The notes beneath the pieces are model-generated. The model was not told the origin of the DNA and did no database searches. It saw nothing but the letters and a program-made list of their open reading frames with translations. From contig DATNNN010000162.1 in NCBI GenBank assembly GCA_035601815.1, positions 1 through 6,988 on the forward strand: a stretch of 6,988 nucleotides of DNA, written 5' to 3'. Of this stretch, positions 5,248 to 6,988 are shown piece by piece. Each line of letters begins with the position of its first letter. The first letter of the stretch is position 1. This DNA is from DATNNN01 sp035601815. GTDB lineage: Bacteria; Pseudomonadota; Alphaproteobacteria; Rhizobiales; Xanthobacteraceae. Made by a program: the position numbers and the translations under genes.

Positions 5248-6502
5248 CCAATACCCGCCAGCCGATGTCGCGGCGGCAAAAGCCCTCCGGCCAGTGGATG
5301 CGGTCGATCGCCGTGTAGGCGCGTTCGCGCGCCTGCTTGAGCGTTTTGCCGGTCGCGGTCACGTTCAGCACGCGCCCGCCGTTGGCGAGGATGCGATAGC
5401 CCTCGCGCCGCGTGCCGGCGTGGAAGACGGTGACGCCCTTCACCCCCGCCGCCCGGTCGATCCCGACGATCTCAGAGCCCGTCTCATACGCACCGGGATA
5501 ACCGTTCGCCGCCATCACCACGGTGATCGCGGGCTGCTCGTACCAGCGCACACTCACCCGGTCGAGCGTGCCGTCGCAGGTTGCGACCATGAGCGTGAGG
5601 AGATCGTCCTTGAGCCGCGGCATCAGCACCTGGCACTCCGGGTCGCCGAAGCGCACGTTGTATTCGATGAGCTTCGGCCCGGCCGCGGTGACCATGAGGC
5701 CGATGTAGAGGACGCCGCGGTAGGGCGTGCGGGCCTTCGCCAGCGCCAGCGCCGTCGGCCGCACGATTTCCTCCATCGTGCGGCGCTCCACCTCCGGCGT
5801 GAACACGGGTGCCGGCGAATAGGCGCCCATGCCGCCGGTGTTCGGGCCTCTGTCGCCGTCGAACACGCGCTTGTGGTCCTGCGCGCTCGTGAGCGGCAGC
5901 ACCTTCTCGCCGTCGATGAGGCAAAAGAAACTTACTTCCTCGCCCTGCAGGAATTCCTCGATCACCACCGGCGCCTTGCCGGCCATGGCGAAAACCTGGT
6001 CGAGGCCGGCAAGCGCCTCGGGGATGGTCATGGCCACCACCACGCCCTTGCCCGCGTGCAGCCCATCGGCCTTGAGCACGATGGGCGCGCCCACCACTTC
6101 CTCCACGTAACGGCCGGCCGCCTCCCTGTCGGTGAACGCGGCGAAGCGCCCGGTCGGAATGTTGTTGTCGGCGCAGAGCCGCTTGGTGAAGGCCTTGGAC
6201 CCTTCGAGCTGCGCCGCCGCGGCGCTCGGCCCGAACACCTTGATGCCGCGCTCCTGCAGATAATCCGCGATCCCGGCGACGAGCGGCGCCTCGGGCCCCA
6301 CCACCACGAGTTCGATTCGCTTGGTCAGGCAGAACGCCGCGATCGCGTCGTGCTGGTCGAGCTTGAGCTGGACGAGCTCCGCTTCCTCAGCGATCCCTGG
6401 GTTGCCCGGGGCGGCGTAGAGCTTGGTGATGAGGGGGCTCGCGGCGAGCTTCCAGGCGAGCGCGTGCTCGCGCCCGCCGGAGCCGAGAAGCAACACGTTC
6501 AT
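5219..6502 (-). CDS. purD: Phosphoribosylamine-glycine ligase (GAR synthetase)
   Basis: This 427-residue cytoplasmic enzyme uses ATP to join glycine to 5-phosphoribosylamine, the second step of de novo purine synthesis. The N-domain has LLLGSGGREHALAWKL (4-19), AAPGNPGIA (30-38) and VVGPEAPLVAGIAD (67-80). The ATP-grasp region follows: GSKAFTK (101-107), KADGLHAGKGV (144-154), GPNTGGMGAYSPAP (from about 219) and the family signature RFGDPECQ (284-291). The C-domain ends with the typical PEGFCRRDIGWR block and then a short extra tail, VLANGGKRKKS. His149 in the glycine-rich ATP loop is odd, because most family members have Ala there. ATG 6502 has a weak GGGA site 6 nt upstream; an in-frame TTG 12 nt upstream would add four residues and is less likely. 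The gene is convergent with tadA (29-nt overlap) and divergent from xseA. Confidence 0.98.
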   Translation of the reverse strand: MNVLLLGSGGREHALAWKLAASPLITKLYAAPGNPGIAEEAELVQLKLDQHDAIAAFCLTKRIELVVVGPEAPLVAGIADYLQERGIKVFGPSAAAAQLEGSKAFTKRLCADNNIPTGRFAAFTDREAAGRYVEEVVGAPIVLKADGLHAGKGVVVAMTIPEALAGLDQVFAMAGKAPVVIEEFLQGEEVSFFCLIDGEKVLPLTSAQDHKRVFDGDRGPNTGGMGAYSPAPVFTPEVERRTMEEIVRPTALALAKARTPYRGVLYIGLMVTAAGPKLIEYNVRFGDPECQVLMPRLKDDLLTLMVATCDGTLDRVSVRWYEQPAITVVMAANGYPGAYETGSEIVGIDRAAGVKGVTVFHAGTRREGYRILANGGRVLNVTATGKTLKQARERAYTAIDRIHWPEGFCRRDIGWRVLANGGKRKKS

Positions 6503-6571
6503 GTGCAATCCCAAGGGGCTTCGCGAAACCGCGCGGATGTAGCATAGCTAGCCTAGAAGCACGGAATCCCC
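6503..6571. promoter_or_regulatory. Divergent purD / xseA intergenic region (69 nt)
   Basis: This head-to-head gap should carry start signals for both genes. It contains the locally AT-rich stretch TAGCATAGCTAG at 6540-6551. Read on the minus strand, TATGCT (6546-6541) is a fair -10 candidate for purD. Read on the plus strand, TAGCAT (6540-6545) is a weak one for xseA. Neither has a good -35 partner. Two 8-bp palindromes lie to the left, TTCGCGAA (6520-6527) and CCGCGCGG (6529-6536); they may be operator-like or chance. The region is too short for a known purine riboswitch ahead of purD. Confidence 0.4.
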
Positions 6572-6988
6572 ATGGCCGTTTCCACGGAAATCCGCTCCAA
6601 CCTGCCGGAGATCACCGTCTCCGAGCTCTCGGCGAACCTCAAGCGCACCATCGAGGACGCCTTCGGCTACGTGCGCCTGCGCGGCGAGGTGCTGAACTAC
6701 AAAGGCCCCCATTCCTCCGGACACGTCTATTTCTGCCTCAAGGACGAGGGCGCGCGCATCGATGCGGTGATCTGGAAGGGCAACTTCTCCCGGCTGCGCT
6801 TCAAGCCGGAGGAGGGGCTCGAGGTGATCGCCACCGGCCGGATCACCACCTATCCCGGCAAGTCCACCTACCAGATCATCGTGGAGAGCATCGAGCCCGC
6901 CGGCGTCGGCGCGCTGATGGCGCTCCTCGAGGAGCGCCGCAAGAAGCTCGCCGCCGAAGGCCTGTTCGACGAGGCGCGCAAGCGCCCC
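6572..6988 (+). CDS. xseA: Exodeoxyribonuclease VII large subunit, N-terminal part
   Basis: The first 139 codons are present, open to the right window edge; full-length family members are usually 400-530 residues. XseA is the catalytic subunit of exonuclease VII, which with several XseB subunits degrades single-stranded DNA from both ends to short oligonucleotides and takes part in mismatch-repair excision and damage tolerance. The visible segment is the N-terminal OB-fold: ITVSELSANLKRTIEDAFGY, then VRLRGEV, HSSGHVYFCLKDEGARIDAV, WKGNFSRLRF, and GLEVIATGRITTYPGKSTYQ before IVESIEPAG. The start of the helical connector, GALMALLEERRKKLAAEGLF, follows. This order matches XseA closely. The catalytic domain lies outside the window. 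ATG 6572 is preceded by a weak GGA (6563-6565) at 6 nt and agrees with family N-termini. It is divergent from purD. Its presence near mutL fits a DNA-repair role but need not imply co-regulation. Confidence 0.96.
   Translation, partial: MAVSTEIRSNLPEITVSELSANLKRTIEDAFGYVRLRGEVLNYKGPHSSGHVYFCLKDEGARIDAVIWKGNFSRLRFKPEEGLEVIATGRITTYPGKSTYQIIVESIEPAGVGALMALLEERRKKLAAEGLFDEARKRP

Noticed and set aside
5219..5395. Repeated LANGG motif in PurD (residues 372-376 and 418-422) as a duplication
   Set aside because: The shared DNA is too short and diverged outside about nine bases to support a duplication. The first copy is part of the normal C-domain; the second is in the extra tail.
5072..6547. A 491-codon open frame on the plus strand opposite purD
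   Set aside because: It is antisense to PurD with all signatures intact, has no ribosome binding site or domain, and begins inside tadA.

Overview
The window looks like a compact chromosomal core region from a GC-rich alphaproteobacterium, probably of the Hyphomicrobiales/Rhodospirillales type. This is inferred from the strong G/C preference at third codon positions, a short-form glucose-6-phosphate isomerase of about 430 residues, a MutL with an intact endonuclease motif (as in bacteria that lack MutH), and the set tadA / rluB-rsmD / purD / xseA packed side by side. The genus cannot be read from the sequence. I see no mobile element, tRNA, rRNA, CRISPR array, prophage gene or accessory system.

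Layout, left to right. (1) 1-177, plus strand: the C-terminal end of a polyamine-type ABC transporter permease. (2) 186-1481, plus: pgi, only 8 nt after the permease, so probably in the same transcript. (3) 1564-3345, plus: mutL, after an 82-nt gap. (4) 3342-3896, minus: rsmD, whose stop overlaps the mutL stop by 4 nt. (5) 3896-4756, minus: an RsuA/RluB-family pseudouridine synthase whose stop shares one base with the rsmD start (TGATG), so rluB-rsmD is a translationally coupled pair. (6) 4807-5247, plus: tadA, divergent from rluB across 50 nt and most likely starting at GTG. (7) 5219-6502, minus: purD, convergent with tadA and overlapping it by 29 nt. (8) 6572 to the window end, plus: the N-terminal part of xseA, divergent from purD across 69 nt.

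Functionally the window holds a sugar-phosphate enzyme (Pgi), two DNA repair/processing proteins (MutL, XseA), three RNA-modification enzymes (RsmD on 16S rRNA, RluB on 23S rRNA, TadA on tRNA-Arg), one purine biosynthesis enzyme (PurD) and a transporter fragment. The most notable feature is compactness. Both convergent junctions overlap, both divergent junctions are 69 nt or less, no gap exceeds 82 nt, and I found no convincing intrinsic terminator. The long antisense reading frames opposite pgi, mutL and purD are by-products of codon bias. I did not find a novel system here; the findings are modest observations on gene overlaps, start choice and residue-level oddities.
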